Source: Erysipelotrichaceae bacterium (GTDB lineage Bacteria; Bacillota_I; Bacilli_A; Erysipelotrichales; Erysipelotrichaceae). From it: 12,409 nt of DNA. The stretch is taken from positions 1-12,409 of the forward strand of contig JAFOMB010000140.1 of assembly GCA_017419065.1 (NCBI GenBank), written 5' to 3'. Positions within the stretch are counted from its first letter, which is position 1. Each line of letters opens with the position of its first letter. Below, in pieces: positions 1 to 5,638 of this stretch. The notes under the pieces are model-generated. The model was not told the origin of the DNA, searched no databases, and was given only the letters and a program-made list of their open reading frames with translations. Position numbers and translations under genes: made by a program.

Positions 1-340
1 CCAGCAGGCTGTGCTCCGCCGCATATCCGGATTGAAACAGAAAACGGAACAACTGCGGCTCCTCCACGGCGAAACGGATATAGTTCAAGCCGATCCCAAG
101 GATCGGATCCTGTTCCGGTGGCATCGCCATAATATACTTTGAATGCAGATGATCGATTTGCGCGTAAGCAGCCCGTTTCATGGCGTCAATGGTTGAAAAA
201 TGATACATGACCGGCTGCGTGGAACAGCGCAGCTGCGCGGAGACTGTCCTGGCGTTGATGCTCTCATATCCGCTTTGTTTTGCAATCTCAATGGCTGCAT
301 TGATGATCATGTCTTTTGTGATCCTTGTTTTTGGCGGCAC
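1..340 (-). CDS. TetR-family transcriptional regulator (3' end outside window)
   Basis: About 113 N-terminal residues are visible; the gene runs off the left edge. The protein begins MPPKTRITKDMIINAAIEIA, the usual helix 1 of a TetR DNA-binding domain, and continues with a helix-turn-helix around residues 30-50 (INARTVSAQLRCSTQPVMYH). The residues after about 55 start the ligand-binding/dimer domain, which is not complete, so the effector cannot be guessed. I chose the GTG at 340 because an AGGAGG lies 9 nt upstream; an in-frame GTG at 346 is too close to it. A sigma-A-like promoter and a cluster of palindromes lie just upstream, so autorepression is likely. No divergent gene shares this promoter, and the target genes are not visible. 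Confidence 0.85.
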   Translation of the reverse strand, partial: MPPKTRITKDMIINAAIEIAKQSGYESINARTVSAQLRCSTQPVMYHFSTIDAMKRAAYAQIDHLHSKYIMAMPPEQDPILGIGLNYIRFAVEEPQLFRFLFQSGYAAEHSLL

Positions 341-363
341 GCACACTTCCCTCCTTCTGTATT

Positions 364-417
364 ATAACGATCGTTATGTAACGATAATTATCATACTTGC
401 TTTTCTGCGTTTGTCAA
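364..417 (-). promoter_or_regulatory. tetR-type gene promoter with overlapping palindromic operator
   Basis: On the minus strand TTGACA (417-412) and TATGAT (395-390) are separated by 16 nt. The presumed start region holds overlapping dyads: a perfect 14-bp palindrome ATAACGATCGTTAT (364-377), CGTTA-TG-TAACG (372-383) and GATAATTATC (383-392), the last overlapping the -10 box. TAACGAT occurs twice in direct orientation, 14 nt apart (365-371, 379-385). This arrangement fits a TetR-family dimer operator that blocks its own promoter; binding itself is inferred. Confidence 0.7.
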
Positions 418-427
418 TACAAAATCT

Positions 428-455
428 CAAAAAGACACCCGGTTTTCCGAGTGCC
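428..455 (-). terminator. Intrinsic terminator (second of tandem pair)
   Basis: Read on the minus strand, GGCACTCGG and CCGGGTGTC form a 9-bp stem (two G-U pairs) around an AAAA loop, followed by TTTTTG. It lies downstream of the phosphoesterase and just upstream of the tetR-type promoter, so it would insulate the regulator from readthrough. Confidence 0.6.
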
Positions 456-460
456 TTAAT

Positions 461-507
461 AAAAAGTCCGAAGGGAGGCAGTTTCCTTACGAAGCGCCTC
501 CCTTCGG
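461..507 (-). terminator. Intrinsic terminator of the phosphoesterase gene
   Basis: A perfect 12-bp inverted repeat, CCGAAGGGAGGC (468-479) with GCCTCCCTTCGG (496-507), begins 15 nt past the stop of the minus-strand phosphoesterase. On that strand it is followed by ACTTTTTATT. Confidence 0.85.
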
Positions 508-522
508 TATATCTATTTAGTT

Positions 523-1071
523 CTATTTCAGTGTGATCTGGTCATACGGGACGCCGTCGAGGTCTTTCCAGGTCAGGATACCGTCTTCATAGATCATATA
601 ACTGTGCGGAGTGTTTTCCTTGGGAATAGAAACGGAGCCCGGATTGAGATAGAGGATCCCGTTTTCCTCTTCATGGAGAGGGATATGGGTGTGTCCGCTG
701 ATCACGATATTTCCCGGGGATAGAAACTGGGATAACTGAGTCCTCGTATAGAGGTGGCCGTGGGTGAGAAAGAAGGTATTCTTTCCATCACAAAGCAGCA
801 TGGAGTCGGAGAGGACCGGGAATTCCAAAACCATCTGATCGACCTCGGCTTCACAGTTTCCTCTGACACTGACGATCTCCTTCTTCTTTGGATTCAGCAG
901 GGCGATCACCTTCTTCGGCGCATAGTCTTCCGGCAGGTCGTTCCTTGGGCCATGGTAGAGGATATCTCCTAAAAGAAATAGCTTATCAGCTTTCTCTTCT
1001 TCATATCTCTTCATCATCTTTTCCGCATAGTAAGCGGAACCGTGTATATCTGATGCGATCATCCATTTCAT
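523..1071 (-). CDS. yfcE: YfcE-family metallophosphoesterase
   Basis: A 182-aa calcineurin-like phosphoesterase. The metal-binding set is complete: D8-x-H10 (ASDIHGS), D36 (LLGDILYHGPRN), N72 (RGNCEAEVDQM), H104 (THGH), and H127/H129 (SGHTH), followed by LNPGSVSIPK. The HGPRN, GNC-EVDQM and NPGSVSIPK segments and the length closely match E. coli YfcE (184 aa), a metal-dependent cytoplasmic phosphodiesterase active on model substrates whose physiological substrate is unsettled. The ATG at 1071 is preferred: AGAGGA lies 7 nt upstream, while the ATG at 1077 is too close to it. A promoter (TTGACC, 17 nt, GATAAT) precedes it and strong terminators follow, so it is a single-gene unit divergent from the peroxidase. 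Confidence 0.92.
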   Translation of the reverse strand: MKWMIASDIHGSAYYAEKMMKRYEEEKADKLFLLGDILYHGPRNDLPEDYAPKKVIALLNPKKKEIVSVRGNCEAEVDQMVLEFPVLSDSMLLCDGKNTFFLTHGHLYTRTQLSQFLSPGNIVISGHTHIPLHEEENGILYLNPGSVSIPKENTPHSYMIYEDGILTWKDLDGVPYDQITLK

Positions 1072-1093
1072 AGTCATTTCCTCTTTCCCTCTT

Positions 1094-1122
1094 ATTATCC
1101 TGAAAGGGGAAAGATCGGTCAA
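1094..1122 (-). promoter_or_regulatory. Promoter of the phosphoesterase gene
   Basis: On the minus strand, TTGACC (1122-1117) and GATAAT (1099-1094) are separated by exactly 17 nt, placing transcription start about 15 nt before the AGAGGA ribosome site. Confidence 0.7.
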
Positions 1123-1151
1123 ATGTATATACTTCGGAAAAGATCATCCGA

Positions 1152-1167
1152 TATAATTCAATTGAAT
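1152..1167 (+). promoter_or_regulatory. Peroxidase -10 box with adjacent 12-bp palindrome
   Basis: TATAAT (1152-1157) lies 26 nt upstream of the peroxidase ATG, but I see no good -35 box at 16-18 nt. A perfect palindrome, ATTCAATTGAAT (1156-1167), overlaps the end of the -10 and the expected start site. It could be an operator for a repressor. The AT-rich sequence is loosely reminiscent of peroxide-responsive Fur/PerR-type sites but does not match the PerR consensus well. Confidence 0.45.
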
Positions 1168-1182
1168 ACAGGAGGAAGTATC

Positions 1183-1725
1183 ATGGGCTTTTATGATCAT
1201 ACTGTCTTAGACAGATTCGGAAACGAAAAATCTCTGAGAGACTACGAAGGAAAAGTCGTTCTTGTCGTAAACACCGCTACCGGCTGCGGATTCACTCCGC
1301 ACTACGAACCAATGGAGAAGTGGTATGAAGAATATCACGATCAGGGTCTGGAGATCCTGGATATCCCGTGCAACCAGTTCTATGGACAGACACCGGGTAC
1401 CGATGATGAGATCCATGAATTCTGCACCCTCAACTACAAGACACAGTTCCCGCAGATGAAGAAGAGCGATGTCAACGGACCGAACGAACTCTCCGTCTAC
1501 ACGTTCCTGAAATCCCAGAAAGGATTTGGAGGCTTCCCGGAAGGACCGGCCAAGGCCATGATGGATCAGCTCCTGGCTTCCATCGATCCGGACTATCAGA
1601 TGAATGCGGACATCAAGTGGAACTTCACGAAGTTCGTCGTCGACAGACAGGGAAATGTCGTCGCCAGATTCGAACCGACGGCTGATCTCTCAGAAGTCGA
1701 GAACTGCTTCAAATCTCTCTTATAA
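1183..1725 (+). CDS. gpx: Glutathione peroxidase-family (probably thioredoxin-dependent) peroxidase
   Basis: A 180-aa thioredoxin-fold peroxidase without signal peptide that reduces hydroperoxides in the cytosol. The catalytic tetrad is visible: Cys35 in NTATGCGFTPHYE (Cys rather than selenocysteine), Gln65 in PCNQF, and Trp147-Asn148 in WNFTKF. Cys81 (EFCTLNY) sits where thioredoxin-dependent GPx enzymes have their resolving cysteine, so thioredoxin is a likelier reductant than glutathione (inference). The protein is about 20 residues longer than common bacterial GPx because of a segment around residues 112-143. The start at 1183 is set by AGGAGG 7 nt upstream; an in-frame ATG at 1123 lacks a ribosome site. 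The gene is monocistronic, with a terminator 9 nt after the stop. Confidence 0.93.
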   Translation: MGFYDHTVLDRFGNEKSLRDYEGKVVLVVNTATGCGFTPHYEPMEKWYEEYHDQGLEILDIPCNQFYGQTPGTDDEIHEFCTLNYKTQFPQMKKSDVNGPNELSVYTFLKSQKGFGGFPEGPAKAMMDQLLASIDPDYQMNADIKWNFTKFVVDRQGNVVARFEPTADLSEVENCFKSLL

Positions 1726-1733
1726 GAAAAAGA

Positions 1734-1757
1734 AAAAGGACGGAAAACCGTCCTTTT
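1734..1757. terminator. Bidirectional terminator between convergent genes
   Basis: AAAAGGACGG (1734-1743) and CCGTCCTTTT (1748-1757) form a perfect 10-bp stem with an AAAA loop. T-rich tracts follow on both strands (TTTTATC on plus; a longer T-rich run on minus), so it can end both the peroxidase transcript and that of the convergent gene at 1787-2554. Confidence 0.85.
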
Positions 1758-1786
1758 ATCAACTTTGATCCTGAGATGAGGATGAA

Positions 1787-2554
1787 CTAGAAGCCCATCA
1801 GCTGGCTCAATACCGAGAACAGCCCGCTGGCACTGACCATACCGTTGGAACCGACGATATTGCCGGCATTGCTGTTGAGGATGTTGTACATCTGGTTGTA
1901 TTGAGGGTTGGAGTTGTAGCCTCCGTTGACGAAGTTCAGAAGGTTTCCGAGGATGGAATTATTCTGCTGGGAAGCTGTGTAGTTGTTTCCGAAGATGCCG
2001 TTCAGCAGGGAACTGTTGCTGAAGTTGGAAGATCCGAACAGTCCGGAAGAATAGTTGTTTCCGCCGAGGAGACCGCTGAAGAGACCGGAGTTATTGCTGG
2101 TATTGGCACCCATCAGAGAACCCAGAAGTCCGATAGCGGAATTGCTGTAGGTGTTCTGATTCTTTCTCTTGAAGAGCTTCAGTAATACGATGACCAGGAT
2201 GACGACTTTCAGATCCAGTTTTCCGCTTAATAAGGCCTTGAGAGCCATATTGGTGATGACGCCTCTCTTCTGTCCGGAGACACCGCCGCAGTAGTTGACG
2301 AGATCGTTCACGTCGAGCGAACCGGCAGAGGCAAGATAGAGCTGTACGACAGGGTTTTCTTCCAGAGCCTTTTCAGCATCCTTCAGATCTTCGACTGTCG
2401 CGCCTTCTCCCATGATATTGATCAGAGTACCGCTTCCGGTCTGTCCCGGAACACCGCCTCTGGTCAGAGCGTCGTTTTCTTCACCGAGGATCTTGAGCAG
2501 CAGCTCCGGATTCTCATCCAGAGCCAAGAGAACTTTCTGTGTGCTTTCACTCAT
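1787..2554 (-). CDS. Hypothetical membrane-anchored protein with Asn/Ser/Gly/Leu-rich tail
   Basis: A 255-aa protein I do not recognise. Residues 1-110 look globular and mostly helical (MSESTQKVLLALDENPELLL; VEDLKDAEKALEENPVVQLY). Residues 115-128 are a short hydrophobic run (VVILVIVLLKLF) followed by KRK, consistent with one membrane segment or an amphipathic anchor. Residues 131-255 are low complexity, dominated by N, S, G, L and F, with recurring GLL/GLF-x-x-L and NNxS patterns. There is no N-terminal signal peptide. The ATG at 2554 is chosen because AGGAGA precedes it by 9 nt. It has its own promoter (TTCACA, 16 nt, TATAAT on minus at 2612-2585), diverges from the zinc-ribbon gene, and shares the terminator at 1734. 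The reading frame is clean, so it is probably a real gene; function unknown. Confidence 0.75.
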   Translation of the reverse strand: MSESTQKVLLALDENPELLLKILGEENDALTRGGVPGQTGSGTLINIMGEGATVEDLKDAEKALEENPVVQLYLASAGSLDVNDLVNYCGGVSGQKRGVITNMALKALLSGKLDLKVVILVIVLLKLFKRKNQNTYSNSAIGLLGSLMGANTSNNSGLFSGLLGGNNYSSGLFGSSNFSNSSLLNGIFGNNYTASQQNNSILGNLLNFVNGGYNSNPQYNQMYNILNSNAGNIVGSNGMVSASGLFSVLSQLMGF

Positions 2555-2584
2555 ATGATTATTTCTCCTGTTATTCTTTCTTTT

Positions 2585-2612
2585 ATTATAAAACAAAGAA
2601 TACGGCTGTGAA
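2585..2612 (-). promoter_or_regulatory. Promoter of the Asn-rich membrane protein gene
   Basis: On the minus strand TTCACA (2612-2607) and a perfect TATAAT (2590-2585) are 16 nt apart. The predicted start leaves a leader of about 25 nt carrying AGGAGA. Confidence 0.6.
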
Positions 2613-2654
2613 AAACAGAGAAGGAGAATCTGTTAGAATGATGGTGAGGCTGAT

Positions 2655-3008
2655 ATGTTTTTTATGATGAGTATCTTCCCGAAGGAAGAACAGCTGTACT
2701 TCGAACAGTACTGTGTCTGCAATTCCTGCGGGAGAGAAGGAGAGATCACGGTCTTCAAGGTGTCGCAGACACTCTCTCTTTTCTTCATTCCTGTCTGGCG
2801 CTGGAGCACCCGCTATTACGCCAGGATGTCCTGCTGCGGAACGACAGTCGAACTCGATCCGGAGGTTGGGAAGGGGATAGAAGAGGGAGATATCACCTAT
2901 CTCGATCCGTCGATATTCCCTTACCGGAACGATTCTGTCTGTCCGGCCTGTGGTCATGAGATCAAGCCGGAAGACAACTACTGTCCGCATTGCGGAAGAA
3001 GACTCTAA
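2655..3008 (+). CDS. Small double zinc-ribbon protein
   Basis: A 117-aa soluble protein with two cysteine-rich metal sites. The first uses C22-x2-C25 (VCNSCGREG) and probably C60/C61 (MSCCG), separated by a hydrophobic segment (SLFFIPVWRW, 41-50) typical of small Bacillota zinc-ribbon proteins of unknown function. The second is a compact C-terminal ribbon C96-x2-C99 and C110-x2-C113 (CPACGHEI; CPHCGRRL). A TAGAAT box (2634-2639) could serve as its -10, giving a very short leader with GTGAGG 5 nt before ATG 2655. The gene stands alone between the divergent Asn-rich gene and the serS leader. A structural or regulatory metal-binding role is all that can be inferred. Confidence 0.8.
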   Translation: MFFMMSIFPKEEQLYFEQYCVCNSCGREGEITVFKVSQTLSLFFIPVWRWSTRYYARMSCCGTTVELDPEVGKGIEEGDITYLDPSIFPYRNDSVCPACGHEIKPEDNYCPHCGRRL

Positions 3009-3032
3009 TTCAGTAGTCTATTTTTTAAAATA

Positions 3033-3041
3033 TGTTATATT
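3033..3041 (+). promoter_or_regulatory. Extended -10 promoter of the serS leader
   Basis: TG-T-TATATT is an extended -10 element, which can compensate for the poor -35 region upstream. Transcription would start near 3048, just ahead of T-box stem I. Confidence 0.55.
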
Positions 3042-3047
3042 AGTACT

Positions 3048-3233
3048 GTACGAATTGAGGAAAACGGCAGAAAGAATGTCTGAAGAGAGGATGCGCCTGG
3101 TGAAAGCATCTGACAGGCTCCTGCAAGTCCGCCTCATGAGCCGGCCTAATCCGCCGCGTGTCCTCGCGTTAAGAGTTTGAGAAGCAAGAAAGGTGGCACC
3201 ACGCTGAAAGGCGTCCTTGAAAGGTGTTTTTTA
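3048..3233 (+). ncRNA. T-box riboswitch (serine, UCC specifier)
   Basis: The conserved T-box AAGGTGGCACCACG lies at 3190-3203 and pairs with CGTCCTT (3212-3218) to form the classic antiterminator with a UGGCACC bulge that binds the uncharged tRNA 3' end. Stem I shows TGAGG/CCTCA (3055-3059/3132-3136), GCAG/CTGC, TGTC/GACA and a distal arm GATGC/GCATC whose loop has the typical CTGGTGAAA sequence. The internal loop between the lowest helices contains AAG-TCC-G, with TCC (3128-3130), a serine codon, as candidate specifier. The competing terminator can be drawn from CACC/GGTG (3197-3200/3223-3226) enclosing ACGC/GCGT, then a T-run at 3227-3232. Uncharged tRNA-Ser should therefore turn serS on. 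Confidence 0.9.
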
Positions 3234-3248
3234 TTTTCAGGAGGAATT

Positions 3249-4532
3249 ATGATCGATATCAAACTGATCCGGGAAAATCCGGAACTGGTCAAACAGAACA
3301 TCCGCAATAAGTTCCAGGACGAGAAACTGGTCCTCGTAGACGAAGTCAAGGAACTCGATGAAAAGTACCGTGCACTCCGCACAAGAGCTGATGAACTGCG
3401 CAACAAGAGAAATGTCATGTCCAAGGAGATCGGCGGACTCATGAAGCAGGGTCTCAGAGATCAGGCAGAAGAAGTCAAGGCCGAAGTCAAGAGGATCGGA
3501 CAGGAGATCGAAGACTCTGAAGCGGAAGAAACCGCATTAGAAGCCAAGATCAGAGAGAAAATGTTAGTAATACCTAATATTATTGACAAGTCGGTACCGA
3601 TCGGAAAAGATGACAGCGAGAACGTCGAGATCGAACAGTTCGGCACGAAGAGGACTTTTGATTTTGAGATCCCGTACCATACAGACATCATGGAAAACCT
3701 CAACGGCATCGATCTGGATTCCGCCAGAAAGACCAGCGGCAACGGTTTCTATTATCTGACAGGCGATATCGCCAGACTGCATTCTTCCATCCTCTCCTAT
3801 GCGAGAGACTTCATGATCAACAAGGGATTCACCTACTGCATCCCGCCGTTCATGATCCGCAGCGAAGTCGTTACCGGTGTCATGTCCTTTACGGAAATGG
3901 AAAACATGATGTACAAGGTCGAAGGAGAAGACCTCTACCTGATCGGTACATCTGAGCACTCCATGATCGGACGTTTCATCGATTCCATCCTGGAAGAAGA
4001 TAAGATGCCTCTTACCCTGACATCCTACTCTCCGTGCTTCCGTAAGGAAGTCGGTGCCCACGGCATTGAAGAGAGAGGAGTCTACCGTATCCATCAGTTT
4101 GAAAAGCAGGAGATGATCGTCGTCTGTAAGCCGGAAGAATCCATGGAATGGTACAACAAGCTTTGGCAGTACACGGTCGAGCTCTTCCTGTCGATGGATA
4201 TCCCGGTAAGGACCTTAGAGTGCTGTTCCGGTGACCTGGCTGACCTGAAGGTCAAGTCCTGTGACGTAGAGGCCTGGTCTCCTAGACAGCAGAAGTACTT
4301 CGAAGTCGGTTCCTGCTCGAACTTAGGTGATGCACAGGCAAGACGTCTGAAGATCCGTATCAAGGGTGAGAACGGCAACTACTTCGCTCACACTCTGAAC
4401 AACACTGTCGTCGCTCCTCCGAGAATGCTGATCGCCTTCTTAGAGAACAACCTCAATGCGGACGGCAGCGTCAATATCCCGAAGGTCCTGCAGCCATACA
4501 TGGGCGGTCAGGAAAAGATCGTTAAGAAATAA
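3249..4532 (+). CDS. serS: Seryl-tRNA synthetase, divergent type
   Basis: A 427-aa class II synthetase charging tRNA-Ser with serine. The N-terminal coiled-coil tRNA-binding arm spans about residues 25-105 (LRTRADELRNKRN). Catalytic motif 2 is CFRKEVGAHGIEERGVYRIH (263-282) and motif 3 is NNTVVAPPRMLIAFLENN (384-401). GTSEH (233-237) replaces the more usual TAE/TSEQ loop, and the segments KPEESMEWYNKL, CCSGDL, DVEAWSPRQQKYFEVGSCSN and DGSVNIPKVL resemble the archaeal/eukaryotic branch of SerRS more than the common bacterial RDTRGLIRQHQF type. The ATG at 3249 follows AGGAGG and lies after the T-box terminator; upstream in-frame starts fall inside the leader. It is controlled by the T-box and followed by a parS palindrome. 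Confidence 0.96.
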   Translation: MIDIKLIRENPELVKQNIRNKFQDEKLVLVDEVKELDEKYRALRTRADELRNKRNVMSKEIGGLMKQGLRDQAEEVKAEVKRIGQEIEDSEAEETALEAKIREKMLVIPNIIDKSVPIGKDDSENVEIEQFGTKRTFDFEIPYHTDIMENLNGIDLDSARKTSGNGFYYLTGDIARLHSSILSYARDFMINKGFTYCIPPFMIRSEVVTGVMSFTEMENMMYKVEGEDLYLIGTSEHSMIGRFIDSILEEDKMPLTLTSYSPCFRKEVGAHGIEERGVYRIHQFEKQEMIVVCKPEESMEWYNKLWQYTVELFLSMDIPVRTLECCSGDLADLKVKSCDVEAWSPRQQKYFEVGSCSNLGDAQARRLKIRIKGENGNYFAHTLNNTVVAPPRMLIAFLENNLNADGSVNIPKVLQPYMGGQEKIVKK

Positions 4533-4537
4533 GGAAT

Positions 4538-4565
4538 AAGGAATGTTTCACGTGAAACATTCCTT
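4538..4565. promoter_or_regulatory. parS: parS site 1 inside a 28-bp perfect palindrome
   Basis: Positions 4544-4559 read TGTTTCACGTGAAACA, an exact match to the ParB/Spo0J centromere consensus. The symmetry extends to 28 bp (arm AAGGAATGTTTCAC) and is followed by CTTTAAAT. It begins 5 nt after the serS stop, so it may also act as a serS terminator hairpin. ParB clamps load at such sites to organise and segregate the origin region. Confidence 0.93.
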
Positions 4566-4573
4566 CTTTAAAT

Positions 4574-4930
4574 ATGGAAGAAAGGAAACTGAGACACAGC
4601 GGGATGCTTCTGGGGATCCTGGCCATCTCTTTTCTCGTCATAAGACTGTTTCTCTATAGATATCTTGAAGATATGGAGGCTCTGCAGCTGATGACACTTC
4701 TTTCAGCTGCGCTGATCTGCATCTTCGGCTTTACCGGGAAGAAGAGGACCGCTTTGGTTTCCTCTGCCGCATATTTTCCTTCTTATCTTCTCGATATCTG
4801 GATAAGAAAGGGAATAGGGGACCATCTTCCGCTGTTTCTGCAGAAAACACCTGTCCTCTGGCTGATCTTCTATATAATTGCTGTCGGGACCGCATATTTC
4901 ACCGAAAAAGTGTTTCACGTGAAACATTAG
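4574..4930 (+). CDS. Small hypothetical integral membrane protein
   Basis: A 118-aa hydrophobic protein I cannot assign. Roughly three to four membrane segments are visible: about 10-28 (GMLLGILAISFLVIRLFL), 36-54 (ALQLMTLLSAALICIFGF), 60-76 (ALVSSAAYFPSYLLDIWI) and 90-108 (FLQKTPVLWLIFYIIAVG). The start is uncertain: ATG 4574 has no good ribosome site, and an in-frame ATG at 4604 is also possible. The last codons (VFHVKH, 113-118) are read from the second parS site, so the C-terminus is dictated by that element. It is followed 10 nt later by the acetyltransferase gene. No functional motif is seen. Confidence 0.65.
   Translation: MEERKLRHSGMLLGILAISFLVIRLFLYRYLEDMEALQLMTLLSAALICIFGFTGKKRTALVSSAAYFPSYLLDIWIRKGIGDHLPLFLQKTPVLWLIFYIIAVGTAYFTEKVFHVKH
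4911..4926. promoter_or_regulatory. parS: parS site 2 (in coding sequence)
   Basis: Exact 16-bp parS consensus TGTTTCACGTGAAACA. It spans the last six sense codons of the membrane protein gene, 367 bp from site 1. Confidence 0.93.
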
Positions 4931-4940
4931 AAAGGAAAAC

Positions 4941-5516
4941 ATGGAATTCTTTGATAAAGAGGCCGTCATTGAGACGGAAAGACTGATTCTCAGAAGACTG
5001 AGGGAAGAAGATGCTCTGGCTATCTATCACAATATCAATCACGACAAAGAAGTCCTGAAGTACTATCTAGACAGATATATCGAAAAGGAAGAAGACGCTT
5101 CTGTATCCGGAACGATCCGTTTCTGCGACGAGACAAAGCGCTATGTCTTCGCGATCGTGCTGAAAGAGACGGATGAAGTCATCGGAATGATCAATCAGTG
5201 CAGCGGAATGAACAAATTCTTCCACAGTATCGAGATCGGCTATGCAATCGGTCAGAAATACTGGCATAACGGCTATGTCACGGAAGCCACAAAGGCTTTT
5301 ATTGACTTCCTGTTCAAAAGAGGGGTCCATAAGGTGTTCTGCGGCGCGATCCCGGAGAATACGAGAAGTATCCGGGTGATGAAGAACTGCGGGATGATCT
5401 ATGAGGGAAGAAAGATCGATGAGGTCTATTACAGAGACCGTTACTGGGATATCGATCAGTATTATCTTCTGAATCCGTATGTTTCACGTGAAACATCATC
5501 AAAAAGCGCTGATTGA
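4941..5516 (+). CDS. GNAT-family N-acetyltransferase (RimJ/RimL-like)
   Basis: A 191-aa acetyl-CoA-dependent acyltransferase of the RimJ/RimL branch. It opens with the typical ETERLILRRLREEDALAIY (11-29). The acetyl-CoA-binding motif A is at about 97-118 (IEIGYAIGQKYWHNGYVTEA), and the late strand-helix signature PENTRSIRVMKNCGM is at 138-152. These enzymes acetylate protein N-termini or small amines or antibiotics; the substrate here cannot be told. The start at 4941 is supported by GAAAGGAAAAC immediately upstream. Residues 180-185 (YVSRET) are encoded by the third parS site, so the C-terminal tail beyond the fold is probably constrained by that site. No terminator is evident before the SRP RNA promoter. 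Confidence 0.9.
   Translation: MEFFDKEAVIETERLILRRLREEDALAIYHNINHDKEVLKYYLDRYIEKEEDASVSGTIRFCDETKRYVFAIVLKETDEVIGMINQCSGMNKFFHSIEIGYAIGQKYWHNGYVTEATKAFIDFLFKRGVHKVFCGAIPENTRSIRVMKNCGMIYEGRKIDEVYYRDRYWDIDQYYLLNPYVSRETSSKSAD
5480..5495. promoter_or_regulatory. parS: parS site 3 (in coding sequence)
   Basis: Third exact TGTTTCACGTGAAACA, inside the 3' end of the acetyltransferase gene, 569 bp from site 2. Confidence 0.93.
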
Positions 5517-5538
5517 AAAAGACAGGGAAATACGTTAC

Positions 5539-5544
5539 TATAAT
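5539..5544 (+). promoter_or_regulatory. -10 box of the SRP RNA promoter
   Basis: A perfect TATAAT ends 6 nt before the expected RNA start (about 5550). The -35 is unclear: TTGAAA (5513-5518) is 20 nt away and AAGACA (5518-5523) is 15 nt away. Confidence 0.6.
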
Positions 5545-5547
5545 AGT

Positions 5548-5628
5548 GGTACAACATTCATGATTCTAACTTGGTCAGGTCCGGAAGGAAGCAGCCATAC
5601 GAACCCCAGTTTGTGTGTACCATTTTTT
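5548..5628 (+). ncRNA. ffs: Signal recognition particle RNA (small bacterial type)
   Basis: The domain IV core GGTCAGGTCCGGAAGGAAGC (5573-5592) followed by AGCC is the near-invariant Ffh-binding hairpin of bacterial SRP RNA. The ends GGTACA (5548-5553) and TGTACC (5616-5621) pair to close the molecule, and a T6 run (5623-5628) serves as terminator. The RNA is about 80 nt, the short 4.5S-like form without an Alu domain. With Ffh it targets membrane and secreted proteins cotranslationally. It lies upstream of tadA, whereas in B. subtilis it sits between tadA and dnaX. Confidence 0.95.
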
Positions 5629-5638
5629 GTAGGAAAAT

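Noticed and set aside
207..536. A 109-codon plus-strand open frame at the left edge
   Set aside because: It lies antisense to the tetR-type gene, its promoter and two terminators; the minus-strand protein has clear family motifs.
3177..3248. Upstream in-frame extension of serS
   Set aside because: The extension runs through the T-box antiterminator/terminator; the ATG at 3249 has AGGAGG and matches the SerRS N-terminus.
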